A DNA stretch of 64,000 bases, taken from the NCBI GenBank assembly GCA_036346275.1, contig CM070722.1:61169524-61233523 (forward strand), in the 5' to 3' direction. Of the stretch, positions 12,507-24,534 are shown piece by piece. The stretch comes from Otatea glauca. Taxonomy: Eukaryota; Streptophyta; Magnoliopsida; Poales; Poaceae. The notes beneath the pieces were generated by a model, which saw nothing but the letters and a program-made list of their open reading frames with translations, was not told the DNA's origin and searched no databases. The translations under genes were made by a program, and so were the position numbers. Positions within the stretch are counted from its first letter, which is position 1, and the number at the start of each line of letters is the position of its first letter.

Positions 12507-13329
12507 TAGAGATGAAAACGGATCAGAAACAGTTGGCAAATGGTTGTTCTGTTTCGGTATCCACATCTTTTATCGGTAACGGAAATGAAATCGAAAACCC
12601 AAGAAACGGATGCAAAACAAAACGGAACGGATACGGAAACGAGAGTGAAAAATTCCACAAGAACATAGTATATGATCACAATATAAATGACCGCAAAAAC
12701 AATGTAACTCATTCCACCTCCAAGACGGACACAAGAACAATATTATGTACACCAGTATCACTAGGAATTTTTTTCTCAAATTTGTCAGTTGAAGACTCGC
12801 TATTTGTCCCACAGATCAGGCCATCATGTTCTCCTCCATATCATTATCATCGGCATCCTCTTACTCCTCCAACTATCAAGGTGTAACGCCCTAAAATTTG
12901 CATATTATTATTCAATGTTCATTTATGATGGTCTGAAATTTATCCCAGATTTTCTGGAGTTTATAAATGCAGTTTTGCTATTTTTTAGATTTATAAAAAT
13001 AATTTATTCATGAAAAATGAAACCAAAATTATGCTATAAATAATTTTTCTAGGTTCAAAATGTTCCAAAGTATTTTTGAGAATTTTTTTAGAATTTTTGA
13101 ACTCTTTTTGATATTTTCTATAAAGCTATTTGTATTTCTAAAATTATTTTAATTCGAAAATAAATATAAATTCTCCGTTCTCCTTTTTGGCCAAGTTTCT
13201 GACGAAAATTTCGATTTCAATTATACGGAATTTCCTTTTCCGTACTGATATTTTCTGTTTCCAAAAAAAGATTTTCGTTTCTGTTTTTCTCCGAAACGAT
13301 CGGAAATTTCATTTCCGTTTTCATCCCTA
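12507..13329. mobile_element. hAT-type non-autonomous element, about 0.8 kb
   Basis: The left end is TAGAGATGAAAACGG and the right end, reversed, is TAGGGATGAAAACGG, a typical hAT terminus. Flanking octamers TGTACGAT and CTTATGAT agree at 5 of 8 positions, which would be a worn target duplication. The interior holds repeated subterminal CGGAAACGGA-like words and no transposase. Confidence 0.6.
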
Positions 13330-13485
13330 CTTATGATGGCCCCGGTGACGACATACTGAATAACTAATTTACAGTCGCCTGCACTAAGTCTTGCGTGCAC
13401 TCGTTGTTCCAGTGATGACACGTGGTAGCTCATGCTTTGATGCGTGCCCTCGTTACTTGTTCGCACGCAACGCAATTGACTAACA

Positions 13486-14445
13486 CAAATTTTTTGAGTT
13501 GAAATTTTCTAATTCGATTTAAAGTTTTTCTAGTTGAAACTTTCCGATTTGATTTTTTTTGTAGAAAAAATTTCAACTTGAATTTCAGATCGAAACTTTT
13601 CCAACCAAAAATTTTTTTAATCGAAAGTTTTCTAAGTTGAAACTTTCTGTTTTGAAAATTTTCGATTTTAAAACTTTTCGTGTCGAAACTTTCTGGTTTG
13701 AAATTTTTTGATTTAAATTTTTTTAAAGAAATAGCCAGAACTGCATTGAGGAAGTAGCCTAGAACAACTCACCCACCAGCACGGTGGACGGCAACGTGTG
13801 TAGAAGGACGGGGAGGCTACACGTGGCTATCCGTGGCTTGTTGACTTTACGGACGACCATAAAATAGTCATGAAATCCTATTTTACGGTCGCTCAACGAC
13901 CCTTCTGTGCGCTCCGCTCCACGTGGCAAGTTAGGGGCGTGCTTGCACCGCTTCAACGTGAGCGAGCGAGCGACCGAGACAAGGACGTACATATGTACCC
14001 ACGTTAATAGTAATTAAACTAGCTACAAGCCGGGGTAACATATGGGTACATATATGTATACGGAAATTCTATTTTTAAAAACAAATCTGAAAGCTTTTCA
14101 GTCAAAACTTTTCGATTTGAATTTTTTCGAGGTGAAACTTTCTAGTTTGAATTTTTTTTGATTTTTTTTAGTTGAAACTTTCTGATTTGAATTTTTTGGT
14201 TGAATTTTAAATCAGAACTTTTTGAACCAAAAGTTTTTTGAATCAAACTTTTCTAACCGAAAGCTTTTGAGTCGAAAGTTTTATGAGTTGAAACTTTTAT
14301 GATTTGAAATTTTTTTATTTTAAACTTTTCGTGTTGAAATTTATCGATTTGAAACTTTTCGATCCAAAATCAGTTTGACTTGAAATTTTTCGAGTTCAAA
14401 CTTTCTAATTTAAACTTTGACGATTTTAATTTTTTTTTTTAGTTC
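13486..14445. repeat. Degenerate TTGAAACTTTC/GATTTGAA repeat blocks
   Basis: Two blocks (about 13490-13725 and 14065-14440) consist of many imperfect copies of a 15-20-bp word of the form TTGAAACTTTCTGATTTGAA. They flank a unique core of about 330 bp. This looks like the subterminal repeat zones of a DNA transposon, but I found no clean terminal inverted repeat or target duplication. Confidence 0.5.
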
Positions 14446-16353
14446 TCTGGCCGCAGCCATCCGCGTCTGAACTCCATAATTACTCCTCATCGCCATGTGT
14501 CGTGCGGCTAGATCATGAGCGCACGGACGAGCAAGTGGCGCAGGCCACCGTAAAATAGTCAAGCCCGACGACATATTCCTTCCTCTGGCTAATCTGCTTG
14601 TCCATGACGAAGTTGCTAACTTGCTGTTCTATACAAGCATAACCCTCCAGCATCGAAATACCGCAGACGCTGCAACGAAAATCTCTGCCTTCCTCAGTAA
14701 TGATTCATGAACTTCTATTAGTGGAAAGCTTAAATCTGCGTCATTGTGTTTAAAAAATTAGACCTTATCACCTCAGTGATTCGACCACACATACGATGTG
14801 TTAAACAAACATCCCCAATTTGACTCTACCGAATCTGAATGTACAGATTTTGTAAGCTCAGAGAATGGACAAACGGAAAGCGATTCAGTTCTGTAAACCC
14901 TTTCGCGCAATGTGAATTGCGAATACATGACGAACACGCGGCTGGTACAACTTGAATCCCAGAAGACCGAGTTGACTGTCTGAGAGAGTACATTCCAGGT
15001 ACAGCATGAATCTTCAAACCAGGGCCAGGGGCCTAGGGCCTGTTCCCCAACCCATGCCCTCAAGCAGCAGTACCGAAGCTCAAAGCCGGCATCCTGCCCG
15101 TGCTTTTCTAGCCATTTGCCACGATCAACACCCGAAAAGAGGAACCGTCAAGTTAGTCCATGCTCGAATCATGTGCTCATAACTCTGAAAAACAAGACCA
15201 AATTCAACCAGCTGCAAATGGACTGGCCGTGCGTTCACTCCTAAGCCCCCCAATTCAATGCTACGTACCGACAACAGCGGTAGATCAACACAAGTATGCT
15301 CTTGAGTGCCGAGGGTGTCTGATTCACCCCCACTGCCAGTTATTTTTAGGTTATCACCTAGAAGGCTGATGCATCAATATGGTTTAAGGTACATGTGGGG
15401 GCATCGAAAGCATTACTTTAGATCAAAGGGAGGTAAAACCCTAGGTTCTGGCCTTGGTCACCGAAAACCCTTCTAGTTGGCCACTAAACTTTGCCTCTTC
15501 TCCCTCGTTTGCATGCATGCGCAGCGTGATGAACTTAGATAAATTAAAACATGAACATTGACTAGTCTAAATCAAGATCACCAAAATAAGTTATGCGAAA
15601 ATAAATCGTTAGAACATTGACCCGATGAGGATGAAGTTGCCGTTAGGGTTTCGGTGATGTTCTTGAGTGTCGGTGGAGATTAGTGATGAGGATGACACTG
15701 ACCGCGTGAGGAAGAAGAGGGAGCATCGAGATTGTCTCGGTGAAGGTAGCAGCCTTCGACAACTTTGCACTAGCTTAGTAGATCCAAAATGTCGGGATTG
15801 AGCCAACTCGAGAGAGGAACATAACCACACGAGCGCCAGCCTCTCCTGTTATATCTAGCGCTGGCTCACGGGACTACAACCAAAATCTGTTGAGCGCTCC
15901 CAATCAGAACGCGCGGTTAGTTGAGGTGAGTCTAGCCCTAACAAAACTCCAATTCTTTAGCTCATGCCAGAGATCACAACTAACACAACGACGGAGCGCA
16001 GAATGCCCCAGGCACTCAAAATCTTCTATCCCAAGCAATGGCAGATGCTTGGAGCACTATTACCATTCACGCGATCATTGGATAGTACTGCTTGGCAAAT
16101 GACAAGCTAGGGACAAGCTTTGCGTACTCCCAAGTACGTGAATCCAAGCCAATAAAAAAATGCTGAGGCCGCAGACTATTATATGGATTAAAAGTACAGG
16201 TGCAGCATTCTATGCACAGGAGATACTGCAACTCTGACCAATGGAGTGGGTCTATGGACCTATAAATCTACCCTTTCTTTGTTCTTCTTTCTCCTTCCCT
16301 TTCCTGTTAGTTACATGACAGACATACCTAACAGCAGGGACAGACAGTTAGTC
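14446..16353. other. Intergenic region upstream of the RGF-like locus
   Basis: No gene is supported. The - strand ORF at 15609-15830 is serine-rich and resembles the start of a retroelement or GC-poor leader, but has no diagnostic motif. The last few hundred bases are the presumed promoter and 5' UTR of the peptide locus. Confidence 0.4.
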
Positions 16354-17038
16354 ATGCAGCCATTAAACTGTGTAAGCTTCATGCTTGGGTTGGCCATCTT
16401 ATCGGCCACCCTTGGGGCCTTCGTCGCCATTTCACAGAGAGGTAGGCACTGATACTTTTCTTTTTGCATGTGAATACTAGAGCCAAGGCTTTTCATTCAT
16501 GTTCATTTCCTTCTTGGTGCAAATATGCATGTGCGACACACTGACATACGTTTTTTTGGTGGGAAACACACTGACATACTTACTGTCTGTTCTCAGAATT
16601 GATGATGGTAACTAGCAGTGAGAGTGGACTAGAAAACAAGCTGGTAAGAACTGTAAGCACTGCCAAAACTTGTAACTATTTTTATGAAAATGCACTATCC
16701 AGGACTCATGTCTAACTGAAGTTTCTCCTGGTATGTAGGAGCTCAGTGTTGAAAAAACCAGCACAGATGAGGAAATCAGAAGCAATGTATTGACAGGACG
16801 AAAAATGGCTTTTGGAGATGTAGTCGTGGAGAAGAAAGACGCACAGAATGCTGGAAGCAAACCAAGCTCAGGTGCAAAACATTCTGTTGGAAACTGTGGG
16901 CATCGAGGAAGGAAGGATTTGAGTATGAACTGTTATTTTAGAAGTAGAAAAATTCCTCCAGGGGTTAACTTTGATGGTCACATACCCTTCACCGCTGATT
17001 ATCATACACCCCGGAACCACCCGCCCAAGAACAACTAG
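16354..17038 (+). CDS. RGF/GOLVEN/CLEL-type peptide precursor, isoform a (144 aa)
   Basis: Exons are 16354-16441, 16597-16643 and 16739-17038. All introns are GT-AG and the phases join to 435 nt. Residues 1-28 form a hydrophobic secretion signal (begins MQPLNCVSFMLGLAILSATL). A polar, variable propeptide follows, and the last 13 residues (132-144) are DYHTPRNHPPKNN. The Asp-Tyr pair, internal Pro, HPP and terminal Asn match the layout of RGF/GLV/CLEL peptides such as Arabidopsis RGF1 (DYSNPGHHPPRHN). In that family the Tyr is sulfated, the peptide is cut out and secreted, and it signals through RGFR/RGI receptor kinases to control root meristem and gravitropism. Final Lys-Asn-Asn differs from the usual x-His-Asn. 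An upstream in-frame ATG (about 16315) exists; I chose 16354 because the signal peptide starts cleanly there. Family assignment is by motif only. Confidence 0.75.
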
Positions 17039-18215
17039 AAGTAGATAGGTTATAGCCACATAAATATGACTAGCTTGTTCTCCTTAGTTTCCTTCCTCCT
17101 TTGGTTGGCCATTCTATTTGTCAGCTATGGCCTTCCTTCTTGTTAGATATAGGTGTTTAGTCATGATATAGCAGTAATCATTGTGTTTTTCCTGTGCCAT
17201 AATAGTAATGTTAATGTGCCTTCTTAATAAAAGGAAATATTTATGCTCCAACTCTATTCAACATATATTCATATCTTTATATTTTTCTAGTTCCCATAAG
17301 CTTGATTTCACCCAAAAAAAATCAACAAAGGAAAAGAAGAAAATCCTAAGGAAACATATGAATTGGTTGACATTTTCTGTTCGATTTGAATATTCTCTCG
17401 TTCTTAATGCAGGAGAGATTAAGAATTACTCAACTAATTCATGTGCGCCTTCAAGTCTAAAGGTGATCTCCTCCACTTTCCTCGACACCCTATATGTTTT
17501 CTCTTTGTCAAAGGCTGGCATAAGAGATGAAACTGCAAATTCATACTTCTAAATTTGGTGCTATGAGAGTGCTGTTACCAGCGATTTATGAACATGCTAG
17601 AGGAAAAAAAAATACAAGTATTAGGTAGGTCAAAATTCTTTCTATACAATATTGTCAAATAATATAGTGGGAAAGGCACTTTGTGCTACAACCTGCGAAC
17701 CATACTCTTAACCTTTGAAATTCAAGAACACCGGCACACACGTGCACACACCCATTCTATATTTGGCCAATGCTTCCCTAGAAACTACCCTTTCCAAATA
17801 TATAAAATCTGTCCAAGAAAGTCATCATGCTCATCATTCTTTTAATTCCCTATGTTCTTTTATGTTGACTAATTAATGGATTATCGGTCAACACTAATTT
17901 CCTGACAAAATCTCTCAGGATAGTAGTAGCTCCAGGATGATGGCAGGACAATCCATGGACAGCATAAAACTAGGAGGGAGCACATCAGAGCTAGTACTGA
18001 ACATCCATATCAGAACACTGCCATCCAATCCTTCTTCCAGGAACCCGAATTCAGTCTCCAAAAAAGAACCGAAAGATTTGATTGTTCGCAGCACCTTATA
18101 TAAAATTAATGAGGACTGGAAGGAGAAAATGCTAGAGGCCAGTGATGAAGTTCTCAAATTGCTTAACAAGGATTACCATGCCTCTCCCCGTAGGAGGACA
18201 CCAGTTCATAACTAA
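16354..18215 (+). CDS. RGF/GOLVEN/CLEL-type peptide precursor, proposed isoform b (144 aa)
   Basis: Proposed exons are 16354-16441 (shared signal-peptide exon), 17413-17462 and 17919-18215. Exon 1 ends in phase 1, exon 17413 needs phase 1, and the last junction is phase 0, so the frame stays open for 435 nt. The last exon encodes a Lys/Glu-rich propeptide and ends NKDYHASPRRRTPVHN followed by a stop, with 14 C-terminal residues in the RGF/GLV pattern (Asp-Tyr, basic run, Pro, x-His-Asn). No separate signal-peptide exon was found between 17038 and 17413, so sharing exon 1 is the simplest model. The exon 2 to 17919 junction is also in frame and gives a third possible transcript. Alternatively this is a second tandem gene that has lost its first exon. 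The peptide call is good; the splice model is inferred. Confidence 0.6.
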
Positions 18216-19539
18216 GGAAAGGCAAAGCATTTATGCTGAGTCCTAGTTTTGTGACCTAAGTTAATGCTGTGGTGGTGTCTCAGTATAATTACATGCTGTT
18301 TCACTTTGTAATGTATGATAAAGAATAACAATTCAGTCGTTCGAGTTAACTTGTGGCGTGTCATAAATTATTTAAAGAAGTTCGGCTCTTGAAACACAGC
18401 CGTCAAAGATAAACTGGCACAGTCAGATCCATGAAACAATCATCTTATGGAGAGATGAAATTTGACATAAATGTACAAAAAAACCATCAATAGTTTAGAT
18501 GAAAAGCAAATAGAGAAGCATGCAAGCTGAAAAAAAATGATTCAGACTGAACAAAGCTACCTTGCTAAAGTCCATTATGGGTAATGCAAGATATGCCTGC
18601 TATTGCCTCATTTGAACCTGAGAGAATCGTGCTCTGTTCTGAATCAAACTTTCATGATGGATAAGACCAGTTCCTTTTCCCCTCTCCATTTCTGTTTTAG
18701 CACAGACATCATCACACAATTTGTGTCAAAAATAGATATTATCAGAAGAGGAAGAAAAAAATAGAAAATTCAAAAACAGAGTGATATGGGTTCTATTTTT
18801 TCATGGTCCATGTGATTCTTTTGGTTTCTTGAATGTGAGATGTTGTGAAATTCAGATGATAACCACGCACCGATACCCACTTTTGTTCAACCAAATGACA
18901 CATATTGATACTAGCAAATTTTATGAAAAACATTTGAATGGTGTGCAGCATCACATGGTGAGTACTGGAGAACGAGAATAATGCAGTCTTCTCAAGATGC
19001 ATTAATATTTAAAGACAGACAACAAGAACAACACAGTGTGGTTAATGTTACTAATATCATATTAATGATTGAATCAATCAGCTGTCTACATATACAAAAT
19101 GAATAGAACGAGAAAATCCTGATATGTAATGTACCAAGACAAATACCAAAAGGCACAAAATGTGCACAAAGCAAATGTACTATTAACTACCGGCAAATGT
19201 ACTGCTAAGTGTACGTTCATCCTTTGAGATTAAGAAAGGGATGCTATTCCATCAATTGCTCATGCTCATTCTAAAAGGAAAGCAACACAGCTATGAACAG
19301 TAAGAATAGTTATTTTCTGGGGATGTACTTCCGTGCTTTTTAAATAAATCTGCATAAATATTAGAACCATTACGAATTTACGATTGGATCAAAAGAAGTA
19401 TATTAGAACCATTACTAATTTACGATTGGATCAAAAGAAGTACTAACTGCCTAACTAAAATTGGTGTGGTCTAGTCTCAACGACTCACCTAACAGGAGCC
19501 TCTTCAAAATGAAAGCTCTTTTTCATTTGCTTCAAACTT
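18216..19539. other. Spacer between RGF-like locus and Nudix gene
   Basis: The first 120 bases are the likely 3' UTR of the peptide locus. The rest is AT-rich without a gene. A short tandem duplication of about 42 bp (ATTAGAACCATTAC...TTTACGATTGGATC) lies at 19359-19440. Confidence 0.4.
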
Positions 19540-19826
19540 ACCGGTCAGCGTTTTATCAGGATAGTATTAATATTCAAATTTTTAAAAATTCCTCAGACTT
19601 GATAATCATCTGAAATTTTTATGGGAATATCACTGATGTGTCAGGAACCTCCACAAAAAAATTCAAAAAATTTCAACATTGTTTGAACTATTTTTTGTTC
19701 AGTCAATTTCGTCCGAAATTCGGTCCGAAAAATCCGGATTTTGTCCGAAATAACGAGATTTCGCCGAAATTTCGGATTTTGGTCATCGGCGAAATTTTAT
19801 CCAAAACGAAATTTGAATCGCTGACA
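19540..19826. mobile_element. Truncated copy of the 8313-9511 hAT-like element
   Basis: This stretch repeats the right-hand 300 bp of the element at 8313-9511: GTCAGCGTTTTATCAGGA, GATAATCATCTGAAATTTTT, CACTGATGTGTCA, and the end AAAACGAAATTTGAATC. The left part is missing, so it is a fragment. Confidence 0.6.
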
Positions 19827-20617
19827 CGGAGAGACTATATTAACAAAATACCAAGTACAGTGGCTTCAAGTAGAACTCAATATTTCATTTCATCGATACG
19901 TTCTCAGACATACATGATCTCCTCCTATACTGACCCACGCACACTGCCCACTGGGACCCAGCGCCCATGGACTAGGCCCACGCAAACAGCATACAATGCC
20001 ATAAGATCAATGCTCCCTCCGACACAGGTGTGACGGCGCACTAAAACAGTTAAAGAGACATGCGCCCGCACAAAGTGAGGTCGCGAGTCTGAGAATTGCT
20101 CTCCTGTGGTAATGTCAGAATCGACATTTTTTTTCCAGAAGAAAGTAGGATAGCTACATCTGATGCACGAGGTAAACGATCTAGATCAACCAAGAAGCTA
20201 ACATAGCAAAATTCTGGTCTAGATCATCTCCAGATTAGTATAAGTCTATAAGATTAATACCGATGACCAGTAAACCTGGTATGCAATACTAGCTTGATTG
20301 CAATACCACAGTAGAATGAAGTTTTCCTCGTTGACATGCCAGAATAAAGAAAGCAACACTATTTCACAGATGTACAGCAGCGCAACAAAAGACCAAACAG
20401 AAGTCTCTGGTCCGGTCCAACCAACGTTTCCATTATCTGTAAGCCTATCAATACACATTCATTACATAAACACAACAATCAGTTCTGCTTTTGCTTTGCT
20501 GTCTCTTTTGAATCAGAGGCTGGTGGTGGCAGACTGCCAGGCAGCATACGTTCAAAATCAGGTGTACAAACTATCAATCGAAGAACAAAATGATCCAGTA
20601 TGAATGCATCAGTCCTT
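19827..20617. other. 3' flank of the Nudix gene
   Basis: There is no separate gene. This is probably the Nudix 3' UTR (near 20600) and spacer; short ORFs here have no motif. Confidence 0.35.
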
Positions 20618-23506
20618 TCATATATTACTGGATCCTGAGGCCTTGTCCAGGTCCCTCCTGTTCATGTAAAAGAAGGATTGTTTGTCCGTGAATGCTGATT
20701 TTATGAGGATTGGTGAAAATCCTGCATATCCCTTGTCAACCTTAGCCAAACAGACATCAAGAATGTACTTCGCGAATTCATGTTTCTTGACAAATGGTTG
20801 CGCCGCAAATTCCTCCACTGGCATCCACTGCATTTGATAAGTGGTGTCAACAGAGCATTCACACAAAAGTAGCTCAAATATTGAAAAAAAATACCCTTTT
20901 GAACAGCTTGATGCTGAAATGCTGGTTCCAAATACCTGAGCTGCCTCAATTTCTGATTCTTGCTTAGTAATGCCAAAGGAAAGCGGCCGTAGCATGCACA
21001 CAAAGAATAGATTCGATTTATCGAAAAAAGTTTTGTGGCTCTGCCTGCACATTGTAGTTAGATACCCACATGAGAGAGACAAAATTTAGTTCAAACTGCA
21101 AACGAAACATATAGATCGATTGAAATAAATTGCAACAAAAGAAAGGATTCACTATTTAATTTCCATTTGGTCCAAAACTTCATGTTTCATTTCCATTTTT
21201 CCTTAACTAATCTCACTAACTGTAGCCTGTAGGTTATGGAGTTAATCGTCAGCAGGCCCCAGTAAGATTCTTCTCATCTTATGCCGGCTTTACCAGAACA
21301 ATCAAAATTATGGATAGGCCAAAGGAAAGCGAGAGAAGATAAAATTTGTCAGTTTAAGGACTTTACATCTTCTCACTACCATTTCAATTCGACAAAAAAT
21401 TGATGCAATCTCCACATACAGTATACACTATAGAAGACCACTGATACTTGAAATATAGTTGATAGAATGGGAACAACAGAGCTTGGTGTTACATAAATAC
21501 ATACACTTGTTAAGTTGATATCAGACTGACTTCTACAAGTTCCTTAATTATTCTTTGGATTTTTGATAAGGGACAAAACTAGGACCAGAAGTCCAGTGGT
21601 TACCTGAAGGCAAGCACTTCAACAAATTCTGTATCAATCTGAGACATGATCCAGTAAGAAAAAGAAAAGGAGTATGAGCAACGATAGCAGCATTTTATCA
21701 GCATCAGTTTATAAAACACAATTAGTACTTCTTTCTTGGCTAATACATACCCCTGTCTCTTCTTTTACTTCTCTTATAGCTCCAATGTTTATATCTTCCC
21801 CCTGCATGTATCAAGATCTTGTAGATTATAAAGAGACATGTGGTAAATAAAGTTCTATGAATAACATCTCTACATGTCCAGAGCAGAAATTTTTACTGGT
21901 TCAACCACTCCAGTTGGAAATTTCCATACACCTAGCCCTCGAAGTACACCACTTTTTTCTTGGACAGCCAATACCTGAAAAAGTAATTAGGATTTCAGGG
22001 ATAAAGCAAGACACATAGATTACCTAAGAAAGATGCTACCTAACAGGATGCCCTGTTGTGAGATCCATATATAAGCTCTTAACATCAATTTTAAAGAGGA
22101 TGTAAAGGAGGTAACAGAACCATGACTATATGAATCCTTCAAATAGTGCTTTCATATTCATTTGTACCTCTCTTTTGTCATTCATTACAAAAGCTCCAAC
22201 CCCCACACAGTGAGTAGCATTTGCAGGTAATGTATGAGTCGTGGTTGGAAGCCAGTATGCAAGCATTAAGTAAGTTTCCTCTGCGTGATGGTACCAGAAT
22301 CCTTCCTACATCAAAATGAAGTAAAAGTGATTCAGAGATGAAGTTCAAACAGCTTCTTGTACATAAGCCTTGCCTCCTTTTTCATTTATACAGTAAGATA
22401 CTGTCTCACTGTTTCTCTTTAAAAAGAACAAAGATCATGCCTAAACAGAGTTATAACATAATGAGCATACCAAGTACTATCAAAACCTAGAATTATTGTT
22501 ATTTTCAACTAAAAAATACATTCTTAGACTAAAGTATTGTGATTCGAAAATATTAGTTAAGTGACAAGTTAAATCAAGAACGGGAGTTCATGAAACTAAT
22601 TTGCAAAGGAATATGAAATGTGTGAGTTTTAGTTACCTCTACTGCAGGTTGAATAAGGTTGGCAAGGCTGATGGGCAATTTTATCCAGACACCTCTTATT
22701 CCCTACAATGAGGACAGCACAAAATTGCAATTATAGAGATAGTCAATGGAAAGCTCCTATAGAGAATTATATTTAGTTAACAACTGGGTGTAGGCTATGC
22801 ATTGTAACATTATCTCCTTGAGGTAGCCATGAATAGTTCAATTTGATAATAATATACACTGTGTTTTAATGAGTCTGTTTCCTTGTTGGAATAATTTAAT
22901 CTCAGGGATTATCATTATGCATAGCACTAAGAAACACTTAACACTACAATACCTCATATGGGCCTTTGCAGTCACATCTGTACAACAAACATTTGCAAAA
23001 GTTGCATTTAAATGATCCATACCAAAATCAATGTACATTCAGGGCATGTTTTTTGCTAGACAATGACTTCTATGTACACCTACAACACAGAATATTAACT
23101 TATTGATCCTACGGAGCATAGCATAGTTGCCATGGATTTTTGCGATAAGCCGATAAACTATCCACAATTCAAATTTTAATCATTGGGATATTTATATCGC
23201 ACACATAGACATGCATTTATAGGAGGATGGCTTTTTTAACAAGTAATCTCAGCACATACACTACCATCCTTAAAAAAAATCATATGAACTGTAGGGTATA
23301 CCCATGGTCGAGGAAACAACCTTCTCCCTCCATTTCGACAATGACTCTTTCAAGGAAGCTGAAAACACTTGGGGATCCATTGGGGTCGTCATGTCAACAA
23401 TGACACCTCCATGTTTGTCATTCACGAAAGGTAGCATCTCGACGTCCCCAGCCCTCTCAGCCAATGCCGACTCTGCCACCACTATTGAATTGGTAGAACT
23501 TAACAT
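20618..23506 (-). CDS. Nudix hydrolase, 290 aa
   Basis: Coding exons in transcript order are 23321-23506, 22637-22702, 22168-22305, 21897-21974, 21751-21801, 21604-21638, 20936-21044 and 20618-20827. They total 873 nt with consistent phases. The N-terminal half carries the plant NUDT6-like pre-Nudix region (VEMLPFVNDKHGG and EGFWYHHAEETYLMLAYWLP). The Nudix box runs from Gly about 152 to about 174 as GVVEPGED followed by INIGAIREVKEETGI, with all G-x5-E-x7-REUxEExGU residues present, so the catalytic glutamates are intact. Plant relatives (Arabidopsis NUDX2/6/7/10 group) hydrolyse ADP-ribose and NADH in the cytosol. The Met at 23506 is the first ATG in frame; a spliced leader from about 24000-24360 meets an in-frame stop, so no transit peptide is added. 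Donor GTTGTT of intron 1 is weak. Confidence 0.92.
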
Positions 23507-24382
23507 GGCTCTGCTTCCCACTCCACCTCTCTGTCGTGTCCCTGCACGTACTAAATTTCAGCAAGCGAACTCATGGACTGCCATTGCGAAAATTACACAT
23601 TTATAGCTTTGCAAAACATCACCTTTTTTTATAGAACTAACAAGACTGCACTACGTGCTACCAATCTTGCAAATTTCAGGTCCGTACTCTGTACAATGAC
23701 CAATAAATTGACAAAATGGAAAGGGGAGTGGTAGTGATGACTGCTGAGGATGGGCAGGAAAGGTATAGCCACCACTAAATTGTCTCCATCCCATTTCTTT
23801 TCCCTATCACGAGCATCTTTTTCATCAATCCATCTTTGTTCTTTCTCCTAGGTCTACGATCCAGCATCCCAGCATCTGGGAATGGGACGCTCCATGTCTA
23901 TCTACCCCTACCACACCTATTCCCTTCCGTCTTTATAATTTTTACAAAATGACGAGAAATATTTCACGCGAGTTCAGACACACAACACGCAGAATAAGAA
24001 TCTAAAAACACACACCGAGACAATCCTAAATCGATGCGCAGAGAGCGAAACTATCGATCGAACGCAGCGTAATTGCGTCGGATTTAAGCACACAACGACA
24101 GCTTTGCAGGCTTCGCTTTCGAACCTGTTGAGAGTTAAAACACACAGCGACAGGCCAAGCACGGGCTGACGGGCGGCAGTGCTGGATCGAGAAGGCGCCT
24201 CCGCCTCCGAGGAGCACGCCGCGGGGGCGCGGAGGAGCGGAAGCCTTGGGTGGCCGGCACGGCGGAGCCCGCTGGGAGGAGGCGTTGGCGGCGGGGGTAG
24301 AGCAAGAGAGGCGTCCGGGTGGGGACCCCACGCGGTGGGAGCGCGGAGGTTTATTAGAGATGTACAGAACAAACTAATACGA
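23507..24382 (-). promoter_or_regulatory. 5' UTR exon and promoter region of the Nudix gene
   Basis: A GC-rich block at about 24130-24360 ends in a donor (CTCAACAG/GTTCG on the - strand) and could splice to GTGCAG/GGACACG just upstream of the ATG. Open frames in it start from GTG or TTG, and the frame that would join the Nudix ATG contains a stop. It is therefore best read as a non-coding leader exon. Confidence 0.4.
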
Positions 24383-24523
24383 GAGGTGCTTCAATGCTTT
24401 TCTTTTTGACAGTTGCACAAATATTAAAGCATGAATAAATGATAGATGACGATTACTTACCCCTTCGCTTGCTTCAAGATTTGTGCAACCTGTATTGAAA
24501 GGGAAAGCATTGAAGCGCTACTC
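24383..24523. mobile_element. Foldback MITE, 141 bp, with 11-bp target duplication
   Basis: AACTAATACGA occurs directly before (24372-24382) and after (24524-24534) the element. The interior folds back along nearly its whole length: the 5' arm GTGCTTCAATGCTTTTC and GTTGCACAAAT pair with 3' arm ATTTGTGCAAC and GGGAAAGCATTGAAGC. The arms are about 46 bp and the loop about 40 bp. The long direct repeat suggests a Mutator-type MITE. A transcript would make a microRNA-precursor-like hairpin. Confidence 0.75.
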
Positions 24524-24534
24524 AACTAATACGA

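Noticed and set aside
24026..24372. ORF rich in Ala/Pro/Arg as a plastid transit peptide for the Nudix protein
   Set aside because: It starts from GTG or TTG rather than ATG, and the frame that would join the Nudix ATG by the plausible splice contains a stop.
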